From an uncultured Amylibacter sp. (lineage in GTDB: Bacteria > Pseudomonadota > Alphaproteobacteria > Rhodobacterales > Rhodobacteraceae), in assembly GCA_947497475.1 (NCBI GenBank), contig CANMGS010000001.1:1385747-1449746 (forward strand): a DNA stretch of 64,000 nucleotides, read 5' to 3'. Shown in pieces: positions 1-9,538 of the stretch (its first letter is position 1; each line of letters opens with the position of its first letter). The notes under the pieces were generated by a model. The model was not told the origin of the DNA and did not search any database. It was given only the letters and a program-made list of their open reading frames with translations. The translations under genes and the position numbers were made by a program.

Positions 1-703
1 CTCACGCGATGTAGACCTTAAGTTTGAATTCGTAGGTGTGAACTACTATGACGGCCAAGGCTTCATGGTTCCAAAAGCATTAGGTGTTACATCTGCTAAA
101 GACCTAGACGGTGCTACAGTATGTATCCAAACTGGTACAACAACAGAGTTGAACTTGGCGGACTTCTTCCGTTCAAACAACATCTCTTACGAGCCAGTTC
201 CAGTGGAAACAAATGCTGAAACACAAGCACAGTACCTAGCTGGTGCATGTGACGTTTACACAACTGACGCATCTGGCCTAGCGGCTACTCGTGCGACATT
301 TGAGAACCCAGACGATCACACAGTACTACCAGAAATCATTTCTAAAGAGCCTTTGGGCCCACTAGTACGTCACGGCGACAACCAATGGGGCGACATTGTT
401 CGTTGGACATTGAACGCTTTGATCACAGCAGAAGAGCTAGGTGTAACATCTGCAAACGTTGCACAAATGTCTGGCGCTGCTGGTGGCAACCCAGAAGTTA
501 ACCGTCTGTTGGGTACAGAAGGTGACTTGGGTGCAATGCTTGGTCTAGACAAAGCATGGGCATCTCGCGCAATTGCGAATGCTGGTAACTACGGCGAAAT
601 CTTCGCAACAAACATTGGTGAAGCATCTCCAATCGGTATCGCACGTGGCTTGAATGCTCCGTGGACAGATGGCGGTTTGATCTACTCACCACCTTTCCGT
701 TAA
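1..703 (+). CDS. aapJ: AapJ, general L-amino acid ABC transporter substrate-binding protein (5' truncated)
   Basis: Periplasmic binding protein that delivers L-amino acids to the AapQMP permease. The window edge removes the N-terminus, including the signal peptide; the frame is open from base 2. The visible part holds the back of a type-2 periplasmic binding fold, with the DLDGATVCIQTGTTTE and CDVYTTDASGLA segments typical of AapJ/BztA proteins. It is followed by aapQ, aapM and aapP in the usual order, which fixes the assignment. The hairpin after the stop codon probably lets the binding protein be made in excess over the permease. Confidence 0.95.
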   Translation, partial: SRDVDLKFEFVGVNYYDGQGFMVPKALGVTSAKDLDGATVCIQTGTTTELNLADFFRSNNISYEPVPVETNAETQAQYLAGACDVYTTDASGLAATRATFENPDDHTVLPEIISKEPLGPLVRHGDNQWGDIVRWTLNALITAEELGVTSANVAQMSGAAGGNPEVNRLLGTEGDLGAMLGLDKAWASRAIANAGNYGEIFATNIGEASPIGIARGLNAPWTDGGLIYSPPFR

Positions 704-717
704 TCGGTTAGAGTTAA

Positions 718-745
718 GGGCGCAGCAAAGACTGCGCCCTTTTCT
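718..745 (+). terminator. Hairpin with T-tract between aapJ and aapQ
   Basis: Arms GGGCGCAG and CTGCGCCC enclose a 6-nt loop and are followed by TTTTCTT. This has the form of an intrinsic terminator. Because aapQMP follow in the same direction after about 100 bases, partial read-through, giving more aapJ than permease mRNA, is the likely role. Confidence 0.75.
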
Positions 746-849
746 TATATAAAAGACTTACAAAAAAACTTCGGGGGGAAAGGTTCGGTGTGAGCACGCA
801 CATCAAACCAATTATTGTACCTCGTACAAACTAAAGGGAGTGTAGACAC

Positions 850-2067
850 ATGTCTGCAATAACCGATCCAGATAAGGGCGGTTTCCGACCAAGCATGCTG
901 TTGTACGATACGCGTTATCGTTCAATGACAATCCAGATTATCGCCCTTGTTGGCTTCTTAATCGCGATTGGCTGGCTGGTCAGTAACACGGCACAAAACC
1001 TTGCTGATCTTGGTAAACCACTAGGATTTAGCTTTTTATGGGAACCAGCAGGTTATGATATTAACCAGCGGTTGATCGAATATAATTCACAAATGACACA
1101 CGCACGCGCGTCACTGGTGGGTGTTCTGAACACCATGCTGGTTGCATTGCTTGGGTGTATCACAGCGACAGTCATCGGTGTTTTAGTCGGCGTTATGCGC
1201 CTTTCAAAAAACTGGCTGGTCTCGCGTTTAATGACAATTTACATCGAAGGTTTCCGGAACGTTCCTGTGTTGCTTTGGATTTTGATCACGATGGCTATTT
1301 TCATCGAAGTCTTTCCACAGCCAAGAGATTTCCGTGGCGAAGATGCTGTCGCATCTATGTCATTGTTTGACAGTGTCGCATTAACAAACCGCGGTATTTA
1401 TATTCCAGCACCAACATGGTTTGCTGGGTCAGGCGCTGTAATTGCAGTATTCTTGGCATCTATCGTTGGTATGGTCTTCTTTGGTAAATGGGCACGCAAA
1501 CGCCAAGAACAAACGGGTCAAATCCTGCCAACATTCTGGATCAAGCTTGCGATTTTCTTTGTTCCAGCCATTTTAGCCTATTACATTTTGGGCAAGCCAA
1601 TTGGTTTGGAATACCCAGAATTGAAAGGCTTTAACTTTAAAGGTGGCTTCTACATGCGGAACTCGTTGATCGCATTGTGGTTTGCTTTGTCTCTTTATAC
1701 AGCTGCGTTTATCGCGGAAACAGTTCGCTCTGGTATTCAAGCTGTAGCTAAAGGACAATCAGAAGCAGCTGCTGCTTTGGGTCTTCGCCAAGGGCGCATC
1801 ACAAGTCTGGTTGTTCTACCGCAAGCATTGCGCGTGATTATCCCACCGATGATTTCACAATATCTGAACCTGACCAAAAACTCGTCATTGGCGATTGCGG
1901 TTGGTTATATGGATATTACGGGCACATTGGGCGGTATTACGTTGAACCAAACGGGCCGTGAAATGGAATGTCTGATGATCCTTATGGCGATCTATCTGGC
2001 AATCTCGCTAACAATCTCGACGGTTATGAATTGGTATAATGACCGCGTTAAGTTGCAGGAGCGTTGA
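850..2067 (+). CDS. aapQ: AapQ, amino acid ABC transporter permease
   Basis: Inner-membrane permease of the general L-amino acid importer, 405 aa. It has several hydrophobic helices and, near the C-terminus, the ATPase-contact (EAA-type) loop seen as AAAALGLRQGRITSL followed by LPQALRVIIPP. An AGGGAG ribosome site lies just before the ATG. It is longer than simple His/Glu-type permeases because of the large insertion between the early helices that is characteristic of AapQ/BztB. It is followed almost at once by aapM. Confidence 0.95.
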   Translation: MSAITDPDKGGFRPSMLLYDTRYRSMTIQIIALVGFLIAIGWLVSNTAQNLADLGKPLGFSFLWEPAGYDINQRLIEYNSQMTHARASLVGVLNTMLVALLGCITATVIGVLVGVMRLSKNWLVSRLMTIYIEGFRNVPVLLWILITMAIFIEVFPQPRDFRGEDAVASMSLFDSVALTNRGIYIPAPTWFAGSGAVIAVFLASIVGMVFFGKWARKRQEQTGQILPTFWIKLAIFFVPAILAYYILGKPIGLEYPELKGFNFKGGFYMRNSLIALWFALSLYTAAFIAETVRSGIQAVAKGQSEAAAALGLRQGRITSLVVLPQALRVIIPPMISQYLNLTKNSSLAIAVGYMDITGTLGGITLNQTGREMECLMILMAIYLAISLTISTVMNWYNDRVKLQER

Positions 2068-2068
2068 T

Positions 2069-3367
2069 ATGACAGATTTTTCATATGTACGTACGGAAAT
2101 GCTGGAAGAACGCCCAGCACCTACATCGCAAACGGGTATCGTTAAGTGGTTACGTGAGAACTTGTTCTCATCTGTACCAAACGCGATCCTATCTATCGCG
2201 GCACTTTGGGCGATTTATTTTACTCTAAGCCACTTGTTGCCGTGGGTTTTCCAATCATCATGGACAGCTACCTCACTGAAAGAATGTCGCGCGAGCATTG
2301 CGGCAGCTCATGGTGAAGGTACAACTGGTGCATGTTGGGCGGTTATCCGTGAACGTTATTTGCAGTTGATCTATGGTTTCTATCCAGCTGACAGCTACTG
2401 GCGTCCGAACTTGGCCTTCATCATGATGTTGGTTGCTTTGGCTCCTGTGTTGTTCAACAGCATTCCAAAGAAATTCATGTTGTTCACGGCACTTTACCCA
2501 TTCATTGCCTTTTGGCTTTTATGGGGTGGCTCAATCTGGTTGCCGATTTCTATCGTTGCTGGTTTCGTATTGGGTTACGTGGCGATGAACATTATTAGCA
2601 AACAAATGAGCGAATTGGCTGGTATGATTGCCTGTGCGATTGTTCCAATCCTGTGGTTCTTGTTCTTTGCTGGTTCTGCAGCTGATGTCATGCAAAACAT
2701 CATTCCAATTTCACTGGAAAGTGTTGAATCAGCTAAATTTGGTGGCTTTATGCTGTCAATTTTGATCGGTATCACGGGTATCGCATTTTCACTGCCAATT
2801 GGCATCGTTTTGGCGTTGGGTCGTCAGTCTGATCTGATGATTGTGAAAGTGATCTGTGTTGGCTTTATCGAATTTATCCGCGGCGTGCCGTTGATCACAT
2901 TGTTGTTCGTTGCATCAACGCTGTTGAACTACTTTATGCCTCCGGGAACAAACTTCGATATCATCTTGCGTGTTATCATTATGGTGACCTTGTTCGCTTC
3001 TGCTTATATGGCCGAAGTGATCCGAGGTGGCTTAGCAGCCTTACCAAAAGGGCAATATGAAGGCGCAGACAGCCTTGGTCTTGATTTCTGGCAAGCAACA
3101 CGCCTGATTATCATGCCGCAAGCGTTAAAAATCTCGATCCCGAATATCGTGTCGAGTTTCATCGGTCTTTTCAAAGACACTACGCTTGTTTCGATCATCG
3201 GTCTTTTGGATCCGATCGGGCTTTCAACCAATATTCGTGCGGACCAATACTGGAACGGAATTATCTGGGAACTTTACGGCTTCATCGCGGTAATCTTCTT
3301 TATCTTCTGTTTCGCAATGTCTCGTTACTCAATGTATCTGGAGCGTAAGCTTCAGACAGGCCACTAA
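2069..3367 (+). CDS. aapM: AapM, amino acid ABC transporter permease
   Basis: Second permease subunit, 432 aa from the chosen start. I use the ATG at 2069, two bases after the aapQ stop, because GGAG sits at the right distance and the family starts near MTDFSYV; an upstream in-frame start at 2039 would overlap aapQ. The EAA-type loop is GADSLGLDFWQATRL followed by MPQALKISIPN. The long N-terminal part with extra hydrophobic segments is typical of AapM/BztC. It forms a heterodimer with AapQ. Confidence 0.95.
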   Translation: MTDFSYVRTEMLEERPAPTSQTGIVKWLRENLFSSVPNAILSIAALWAIYFTLSHLLPWVFQSSWTATSLKECRASIAAAHGEGTTGACWAVIRERYLQLIYGFYPADSYWRPNLAFIMMLVALAPVLFNSIPKKFMLFTALYPFIAFWLLWGGSIWLPISIVAGFVLGYVAMNIISKQMSELAGMIACAIVPILWFLFFAGSAADVMQNIIPISLESVESAKFGGFMLSILIGITGIAFSLPIGIVLALGRQSDLMIVKVICVGFIEFIRGVPLITLLFVASTLLNYFMPPGTNFDIILRVIIMVTLFASAYMAEVIRGGLAALPKGQYEGADSLGLDFWQATRLIIMPQALKISIPNIVSSFIGLFKDTTLVSIIGLLDPIGLSTNIRADQYWNGIIWELYGFIAVIFFIFCFAMSRYSMYLERKLQTGH

Positions 3368-3379
3368 GGAGTTATTCTC

Positions 3380-4147
3380 ATGGCTACAGCAAAAAAGTTA
3401 GAAGTATCTGACAAAGTCGCAATTCAAATCGATGCGATGAACAAATGGTATGGTTCATTTCACGTGCTTAAAGACATCGACCTAACGGTCTATGAAGGTG
3501 AGCGTATCGTGATTTGTGGACCATCTGGTTCTGGTAAATCAACGCTGATCCGTTGCATCAACGCATTGGAAGAGCATCAACAAGGTAAGATCACTGTGGA
3601 TGGTACTCATCTGTCATCTGATCTGAAAAACATCGATACGATCCGATCAGAGGTTGGCATGTGTTTCCAACACTTCAACCTGTTCCCGCATCTGTCGATC
3701 CTTGAAAACTGTACTTTGGCACCGATGTGGGTTCGCAAGATCCCAAAGAAGGAAGCCGAAGAAACAGCGATGCACTTTCTTGAAAAGGTAAAAATCCCTG
3801 ATCAAGCATTGAAGTATCCAGGTCAGTTGTCTGGTGGTCAGCAACAACGTGTGGCTATTGCCCGTTCGTTGTGCATGAAGCCACGCATCATGTTGTTCGA
3901 TGAACCGACGTCTGCGCTTGACCCAGAGATGATCAAAGAGGTGTTGGACACCATGATCGAACTGGCGGAAGAGGGCATGACAATGCTTTGTGTAACGCAC
4001 GAGATGGGCTTTGCCCGTCAGGTGGCGAACCGCGTGATCTTTATGGACGCGGGGCAAATTGTGGAGCAGAACGAACCAGAAGAGTTCTTTAACAACCCAC
4101 AATCAGAACGCACACAGTTGTTCTTGAGCCAAATTTTGGGCCACTAA
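3380..4147 (+). CDS. aapP: AapP, amino acid ABC transporter ATPase
   Basis: ATP-binding subunit that powers the Aap importer, 255 aa. Visible motifs are Walker [10 protein letters not shown], the ABC signature [15 protein letters not shown], Walker [15 protein letters not shown] and the switch histidine in VTHEMGFA. An AGGAG site precedes the ATG, 12 bases after aapM. It is the last gene of the operon and is followed by a strong terminator. Confidence 0.96.
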   Translation: MATAKKLEVSDKVAIQIDAMNKWYGSFHVLKDIDLTVYEGERIVICGPSGSGKSTLIRCINALEEHQQGKITVDGTHLSSDLKNIDTIRSEVGMCFQHFNLFPHLSILENCTLAPMWVRKIPKKEAEETAMHFLEKVKIPDQALKYPGQLSGGQQQRVAIARSLCMKPRIMLFDEPTSALDPEMIKEVLDTMIELAEEGMTMLCVTHEMGFARQVANRVIFMDAGQIVEQNEPEEFFNNPQSERTQLFLSQILGH

Positions 4148-4170
4148 AATACAGCTTATAAAATCAAGAA

Positions 4171-4197
4171 AGCCCCGCAATTTTGTGGGGCTTTTTG
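4171..4197 (+). terminator. Terminator of the aap operon
   Basis: AGCCCC and GGGGCT pair around an AT-rich loop and are followed by TTTTT. It lies 24 bases after the aapP stop codon. Confidence 0.85.
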
Positions 4198-4325
4198 CTT
4201 GCTATCCAAAAATGTTAAAATAGCAAGCTGGATGAAGTTTTCCAATACAGTTTCGTTAAAACATAGAGCAGGACTAAAAAAGTTCGCTGAGAAAACAATT
4301 TAACAAAACACACAGGAATCGCTTT

Positions 4326-4859
4326 ATGACATTACGCAAAATCCGTCCGACATCATTCAAAAAGAAAAGAATATGCAAATTATTAGGACTTGCCGCATTC
4401 CTATCGCTTGGCACACTTTCGGCCCATGCAGATGTGACGCTAGAGGATGGTGTGATACCCCATAAAGGTATTGATGCATTATATGAAAAATTAGCGGATG
4501 CGACGGCCTCTTTAGACACGAATGGTTTTTCTGAGATATATGCAGAAGATGTATTTTATCTCATCCCAACCGCACCTCTTATCCAAGGTATTGATGGTAT
4601 CAAGCCAGATTGGGATGATTGGTTTGTTTGGATGAAAGAGGGTAATGGAACTCTTGAAATGGATTTTAGGATTGTCGCGCGAGAGGTGTATGACGATGCT
4701 ATGGGGTATGACATAGGATACGCGAAAACGTTGCAAAAACGCCCTAATGAAGCTGATGTAATCTATGAAACTAAATTTGTTGTCGTGACTAAAAAACAGT
4801 CAAATGGTGAATGGCGGTATCAAGTTGATGCTTATAGTAAGCTTAAAAAAGACGAATAA
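4326..4859 (+). CDS. Secreted NTF2/SnoaL-like protein of unknown function
   Basis: A 177-aa protein with a basic N-terminus and a hydrophobic signal segment ending near AHA (about residue 37), so it is probably exported. The mature part (IDALYEKLADATASLDTNGFSEIYAEDVFYLIP ... region) looks like a small NTF2/DUF4440-type alpha+beta cone, often a ligand-binding or isomerase-like fold. No catalytic residue can be assigned. An AGGA site precedes the ATG. It stands alone between the aap terminator and the convergent sulfurtransferase gene. Confidence 0.6.
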   Translation: MTLRKIRPTSFKKKRICKLLGLAAFLSLGTLSAHADVTLEDGVIPHKGIDALYEKLADATASLDTNGFSEIYAEDVFYLIPTAPLIQGIDGIKPDWDDWFVWMKEGNGTLEMDFRIVAREVYDDAMGYDIGYAKTLQKRPNEADVIYETKFVVVTKKQSNGEWRYQVDAYSKLKKDE

Positions 4860-4966
4860 AAATAAACCAAAGCATAAAAAGGCTAAAGACTTCCTAATAT
4901 CTACAAATGGAATTCGCATAGATTTTTAAAACCATTGCCGCACAGCTATTTGGCGGGGTTTTAATT

Positions 4967-5803
4967 TTAACCCTGTTCAATAGGTCGTGTTGGATCTTGT
5001 TTCCAAACCGCAAAAGAGTCGTCGAACAAAGGAGCACTTATTCCAATTTCTTGTAATGCAATTAACACGATAGTCGCTGCATAACCTGATCCGCATGATG
5101 CGATAAGTGGTTTGTTTTTGAAGTTTGGCAATTTGGTTGCAAAGGTTTTTTCTAAGTCTGCATGGCTTTTGAAAAGAATGGAATCTTCATCTAAGACCTC
5201 GCGGAACGAAAGATTAATAGCACCTGGGATATGACCTGTTAGGGGATCTTTTGGGTCGCCTAAATATCCTATCGGCCCTCTTGCATCGATAACGTTCGCA
5301 GCATCTTTCGTATCGATGAAATCTGACAAACTTGTTCTAAGTTTACTTTGTTCTTCAGCAACAAATGAACCTAGGGTAGGCACTGGTGTTTTTGTTGAGC
5401 TTGCGAATGATTTGCTTTTCCAATGTGCCCAACCGCCATTTAATATTCTGACGTTTGGAAAACCCCAATATTGCATAGCCCACCAAACACGGCCTGCCAT
5501 CATGTGATGATAATCGTCATATAGAATGACGGTGTCATCTGCGGATATACCTAATTCATGGAATGCAGCTGTTGCATTTTCCTGAGATGCTACAGGGGCA
5601 ATATTCGTTGCCATTCCTTGCTCTAAAAAATGCTTAGTCCAATCTAAAAATACAGCATCAGGAATGTGACCGTTATTGTATTGTTCTAAGGCTTCATCAG
5701 CGCCTTTGCCCCATGCGCCACGTACATCGAAGATTTTGATATTTTTTTGACCAAGAAGGTCGTTCAATTCATCAGCAGAAATTAAAGGTGACTTTTCTGT
5801 CAT
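4967..5803 (-). CDS. sseA: Sulfurtransferase, SseA-type (two rhodanese domains)
   Basis: A 278-aa protein with tandem rhodanese domains, the first inactive and the second carrying the active-site loop SCGSGYAA with the sulfur-accepting Cys at about residue 237. That loop resembles the CGSGV/TA loop of 3-mercaptopyruvate sulfurtransferases. The expected reaction moves sulfur from mercaptopyruvate or thiosulfate to an acceptor such as thiol or cyanide. AGGAACGG upstream serves as ribosome site. The next gene upstream on this strand is the SixA-type phosphatase. Confidence 0.88.
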   Translation of the reverse strand: MTEKSPLISADELNDLLGQKNIKIFDVRGAWGKGADEALEQYNNGHIPDAVFLDWTKHFLEQGMATNIAPVASQENATAAFHELGISADDTVILYDDYHHMMAGRVWWAMQYWGFPNVRILNGGWAHWKSKSFASSTKTPVPTLGSFVAEEQSKLRTSLSDFIDTKDAANVIDARGPIGYLGDPKDPLTGHIPGAINLSFREVLDEDSILFKSHADLEKTFATKLPNFKNKPLIASCGSGYAATIVLIALQEIGISAPLFDDSFAVWKQDPTRPIEQG

Positions 5804-5822
5804 GTCCGTTCCTATTTTCCAT

Positions 5823-6323
5823 TCATCCCAAGCGTCGCGGGATTATAAAGGCTTCTAATTTGCCAGACCGTAATGCGAGCTCTGACCAATTTTCGATATC
5901 GAAATCAATTACAGTAGTCGCCGCTGTTGGGTACCTATATAAATCACGGTCTTTTGGGCGGCTTTCTAGCAGTTCTTCTGCGAATGCAGATGTGCCAGGA
6001 TTATGCCCTAAGTATAGAACAGTATCGGTTGTAGCGGCAGACAATTTTTGCAACATCATACTAACATGTGCGTGATATAGACTGCGATCAAACTCTGGTT
6101 CTATGTCCAAGCTCATAGTCTCTTTTAACCCAGCCCATGTTTCCATACAGCGTACAGCCGTCGAGCAGAACACTTGCTCAGGGATATAGTTGTTTGTTTT
6201 CAACCATTCGCCAATCAACCCAGCGGACTTGTGGCCACGGGCGTTCAGTTTGCGATCATGATCTGATACATCCAGATCATCCCAGCTAGATTTTGCATGG
6301 CGCATTAGAATGACACGTTTCAA
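5823..6323 (-). CDS. Histidine phosphatase family protein, SixA-like
   Basis: Small phosphoglycerate-mutase-fold phosphatase with the catalytic RHA motif in VILMRHAKSSW and the second histidine in YLGHNPGTS. SixA proteins remove phosphate from phosphohistidine. I choose a TTG start at 6323 (166 aa, MKRVILMRHAKSS), because a GAGGAAG ribosome site lies 8 bases upstream and it begins just after the preceding gene's stop; an ATG at 6386 would overlap that gene and add residues not typical of the family. Confidence 0.8.
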   Translation of the reverse strand: MKRVILMRHAKSSWDDLDVSDHDRKLNARGHKSAGLIGEWLKTNNYIPEQVFCSTAVRCMETWAGLKETMSLDIEPEFDRSLYHAHVSMMLQKLSAATTDTVLYLGHNPGTSAFAEELLESRPKDRDLYRYPTAATTVIDFDIENWSELALRSGKLEAFIIPRRLG

Positions 6324-6327
6324 ACTG

Positions 6328-6975
6328 TTATCTTCCTCGAAAGGCCCGCATATGTAGGGCTGATTGTGCGTCTTGTCGGTTGGCACCTACGCTGATGGGG
6401 CAGGACCTACGAGCGATACAGCCCATGGTCATACATTCCGCACCTGCATCTGTGTCCAGAAAGGTGTGACAAGCCTGAACATTATAGCCATTTGGACCAA
6501 GCGCGTCTACGGGACAAGCGACAACACAAGGTTGGGTTTCACAAGTGTCGCAGGGTTTTTTCGGAGGTGTTGTTGGAAGGTCTAGGACTTCATCAAACGC
6601 CAGTGCCCCACGGTAAGACACCATTAATCCTGTTGTATCATGGATTAGCATACCAAGGGGGGATGCCCATGCGCGGCCAGATTTTTTGGCCCATGCGATG
6701 AAAGGGGCATAAGGTGGGCCCCCAAAAGGGAATATAGCGCGGGCTGATAAGGTGCAGGCAAGGTCAGTTAAGACACGCGTAGACCAACGATCAATGGGGT
6801 CGCGTGTTTTGTCTGCGTGTTCGGGGGATTTGGTGAATATGTCCCAGAAATCTGCAGAGGGACCGAGCATGACAAGCGTTTTTGCTTCGCTCATATCGTC
6901 CGCATCAGGATGAAAAGCACCATATATATCCAGACCTGCTGGTGCGATGGTCGTCTGGATGTCTGTTAGCTTCAT
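6328..6975 (-). CDS. 4Fe-4S ferredoxin-type protein of unknown function
   Basis: A 215-aa protein whose C-terminal third has a cluster-binding pattern CDTCETQPCVVACPVDAL, and further on Cys residues in ACHTF, ECMTMGC and RRSCPI, enough for one or two 4Fe-4S clusters. The rest has no motif I recognise; it is reminiscent of the cluster domain of QueG-like proteins but lacks the rest of that enzyme. The start at 6975 overlaps the stop of the upstream sterol-desaturase gene as ATGA, indicating translational coupling. Function unknown; an electron-transfer partner of that oxygenase is only a guess. Confidence 0.72.
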   Translation of the reverse strand: MKLTDIQTTIAPAGLDIYGAFHPDADDMSEAKTLVMLGPSADFWDIFTKSPEHADKTRDPIDRWSTRVLTDLACTLSARAIFPFGGPPYAPFIAWAKKSGRAWASPLGMLIHDTTGLMVSYRGALAFDEVLDLPTTPPKKPCDTCETQPCVVACPVDALGPNGYNVQACHTFLDTDAGAECMTMGCIARRSCPISVGANRQDAQSALHMRAFRGR

Positions 6976-7766
6976 TTTGCGCGAAATGGTAGCCATAGGC
7001 TCCAGCCCAGTTTAGAGGGGCGATCATCTTGCCATTGCAGGCCGATGGCCATGTCGTCGTGGCTCTTTTCTGGTTGGGCAATGTATGTGCCGAACATACG
7101 GTCCCAGATCGAAAGTGAGAACCCATAGTTGCTGTCATGTTCATGACGGTGGACGGAATGGTGCACGCGGTGCATATCGGGTGTCACAAGGATAAGGCGC
7201 AAGTACTTATCAACCTTTAAGGGTAGTTTCAGGTTGGCATGATTGAACATAGCCGAACCATTCAACACGATTTCAAACAGGATTACTGCGAATGCAGTTG
7301 GACCCAATGCATAAACGACACCGATTTTAAGAAGCATAGAAAGGGCGATTTCAATTGGATGAAATCTGATGGCGGTTGTTACATCTATATCAACGTCTGC
7401 GTGGTGCACACGGTGCAGGCGCCACAAAAGAGGTACTTTATGTGTGATTAGGTGTTGCGCCCAGATCGCGAAGTCTAGCACCAGCATGGCGATGATAACT
7501 TCCAACCAATTTGGCCAATCTACAGTGGCAAGGATGCCCCAGCCCTTTGTTGTGGCGTCTGCAGCGGCTGCAACGGCTAACACGGGTAAAAGGATCGCCA
7601 TCAGGCGCACTGTAAGCGTGTCGATGATTGTGATGCTGATGTTGGTAAACCAGCGCGCCTGACGTGTTTGGCTGCGCACACGGCGTGGTAATAGGCTTTC
7701 TGCACAAGCTAAAAGCGCAAAGAGGCCGATAAAGACCATCAGACGTATTGCAACTTCGTTTTCCAT
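6972..7766 (-). CDS. Sterol desaturase / fatty acid hydroxylase family protein
   Basis: Membrane di-iron oxygenase family, 264 aa, with several hydrophobic segments and the three histidine boxes: HLITH followed by HRVHH, and later HRVHHSVHRHEHDSNYG. Members hydroxylate or desaturate lipids using O2. The substrate cannot be read from the sequence. An AAAGGTG site precedes the ATG. It lies 16 bases downstream of argB on the same strand and is coupled by an ATGA overlap to the 4Fe-4S gene. Confidence 0.85.
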   Translation of the reverse strand: MENEVAIRLMVFIGLFALLACAESLLPRRVRSQTRQARWFTNISITIIDTLTVRLMAILLPVLAVAAAADATTKGWGILATVDWPNWLEVIIAMLVLDFAIWAQHLITHKVPLLWRLHRVHHADVDIDVTTAIRFHPIEIALSMLLKIGVVYALGPTAFAVILFEIVLNGSAMFNHANLKLPLKVDKYLRLILVTPDMHRVHHSVHRHEHDSNYGFSLSIWDRMFGTYIAQPEKSHDDMAIGLQWQDDRPSKLGWSLWLPFRAK

Positions 7767-7782
7767 AACAGCACCTTTTATT

Positions 7783-8655
7783 TTAGGCGCGGATCATGCT
7801 TCCTGCGCCGTAATCTGTAAACAACTCTAGCAAACATGCATGAGGTGCACGCCCATCCATAATCACAACTGCGCGAACGCCACCATTTATCGCATCTAAT
7901 GCCGTTTGCGTTTTAGGGATCATACCGCCGGCAATCACACCTGATTTAGTAAGTGACGCAACTTGATCAGAGGTCAAGTTTGTCAGTACATCGCCTTCGG
8001 CATCTTTCACGCCTTCAACATCAGTTAAAAGCAGCAAACGATCGGCATCTAGTCCAGATGCGACTGCACCTGCTGCAGTGTCGCCGTTGATATTGAATGT
8101 TTCACCTTCATCGCCTGTTCCAATAGGGGCAATTACAGGGATAAATCCGCCATCTGTCAGTGACTTTATCACGTCTGCGTCCACTTTTACGGGATCACCG
8201 ACCATGCCCAGATCACCAGGGGCTTTGACGCATTGGATAAAGTTGCCGTCTTTACCAGACAGACCAACAGCTTTGCCGCCTTGATTGTTGATGGCTTGCA
8301 CGATGTTTTTGTTCACCTTGCCTGATAGAACCATTTCCACGACTTCAACCGTTTCTGGTGTACTGACACGTTTGCCGTTTACGAATTCGGTCGGAATATC
8401 CAACTTATCCAACATGGAATTGATCATAGGACCGCCGCCATGCACGATCACAGGATTCACACCGCATTGACGTAGCAAAACAACATCGCGGGCAAAATTA
8501 TCCATAGCTTCAGCACTGCTCATCGCGTGACCACCCAGTTTGATCACGACCACAGCACCATCATAGCGCTGCATCAAAGGAAGTGCTTCGCTCAAAAGTC
8601 TGGCAGTTGCCATTGAATCGCGTTCCATCGCTTTGGACTTCTCCATGTCATTCAT
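7783..8655 (-). CDS. argB: Acetylglutamate kinase
   Basis: ArgB phosphorylates N-acetyl-L-glutamate in arginine biosynthesis. At 290 aa it has the usual length. Motifs: VIKLGGHAM (phosphate-binding loop), [20 protein letters not shown] and the C-terminal [12 protein letters not shown]. The chosen ATG at 8655 has GGATGA just upstream; a second ATG nine bases inside is also possible. In many Rhodobacterales argB lies near engB and yidC; here a nitrile hydratase cluster sits between them. Confidence 0.96.
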   Translation of the reverse strand: MNDMEKSKAMERDSMATARLLSEALPLMQRYDGAVVVIKLGGHAMSSAEAMDNFARDVVLLRQCGVNPVIVHGGGPMINSMLDKLDIPTEFVNGKRVSTPETVEVVEMVLSGKVNKNIVQAINNQGGKAVGLSGKDGNFIQCVKAPGDLGMVGDPVKVDADVIKSLTDGGFIPVIAPIGTGDEGETFNINGDTAAGAVASGLDADRLLLLTDVEGVKDAEGDVLTNLTSDQVASLTKSGVIAGGMIPKTQTALDAINGGVRAVVIMDGRAPHACLLELFTDYGAGSMIRA

Positions 8656-8777
8656 CCGTATTGTCTATCTGTAGCTTCCATAACCTTTTGTGATGGATGC
8701 GCCAAGGGTATTGCAACTTGTTTGAAATTCTTGACTAATGGCTGCAACACTTCTGACACATATTTGGATCATGGATC

Positions 8778-9521
8778 ATGTCACAGGATACGGCACAAAA
8801 AACATTGCTGCTTACAGGGGCCAGTCGCGGGATTGGGCATGCAACAGTGATGAAGTTTGCCGAAGAAGGTTGGCGTGTGATCAGTTGTTCGCGGCAACCG
8901 TTTTCGGATAAATGCCCGTGGCCGGGTGGTGAGGATAATCATATCCAAGTGGATTTGGGCGATCCAAACCAAACGATGGATGCCATTGAGCGTATACAGA
9001 AGCGGCTGAAAAACGGACGTTTGGATGCATTGGTGAACAATGCTGGCATCTCCCCCAAAGATGAAAATGGCGGGCGTTTAAACACACTGGATACGGATTT
9101 GCGGACATGGGGGCATGTGTTTCATGTGAACTTTTTTGCCTCTGTGGTTCTGGCGCGTGGTTTGCGTAACGAATTGGCTGCTGCGAATGGGTCTGTTGTG
9201 AATGTTACTTCGATTGCAGGTGCACGCGTGCATCCGTTTGCTGGGGCTGCTTATGCCACGTCTAAGGCGGCTTTGGCGGCGTTAACCCGTGAAATGGCAC
9301 ATGATTTTGGCCCATTGGGTGTGCGGGTGAATGCAATTGCACCAGGTGAAGTGGAAACCAGTATCCTAAGCGAAGGTACAGATAAAATAGTTGCAAAGCT
9401 GCCGATGCAGCGGTTGGGGCAACCCAGCGAAGTTGCTAATGCGATTTATTTCTTATGTTCAGATCAGAGCAGTTATGTGTCTGGCGCTGAAATAGAGGTG
9501 AATGGGGCGCAGCATGTATAA
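8778..9521 (+). CDS. Short-chain dehydrogenase/reductase
   Basis: Classical SDR of 247 aa: NAD(P)-binding TGASRGIG near residues 13-20, NNAG at 87-90, and the catalytic triad Ser145, Tyr159, Lys163 (SIAG; YATSK). The Arg in SRQ after the second strand suggests NADP preference. The substrate is unknown. It is transcribed toward the nitrile hydratase genes with a gap of only 17 bases, so it may belong to their operon, for example acting on an aldehyde or alcohol linked to the nitrile. Confidence 0.85.
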   Translation: MSQDTAQKTLLLTGASRGIGHATVMKFAEEGWRVISCSRQPFSDKCPWPGGEDNHIQVDLGDPNQTMDAIERIQKRLKNGRLDALVNNAGISPKDENGGRLNTLDTDLRTWGHVFHVNFFASVVLARGLRNELAAANGSVVNVTSIAGARVHPFAGAAYATSKAALAALTREMAHDFGPLGVRVNAIAPGEVETSILSEGTDKIVAKLPMQRLGQPSEVANAIYFLCSDQSSYVSGAEIEVNGAQHV

Positions 9522-9538
9522 TCAAGAAAGCATATGAA

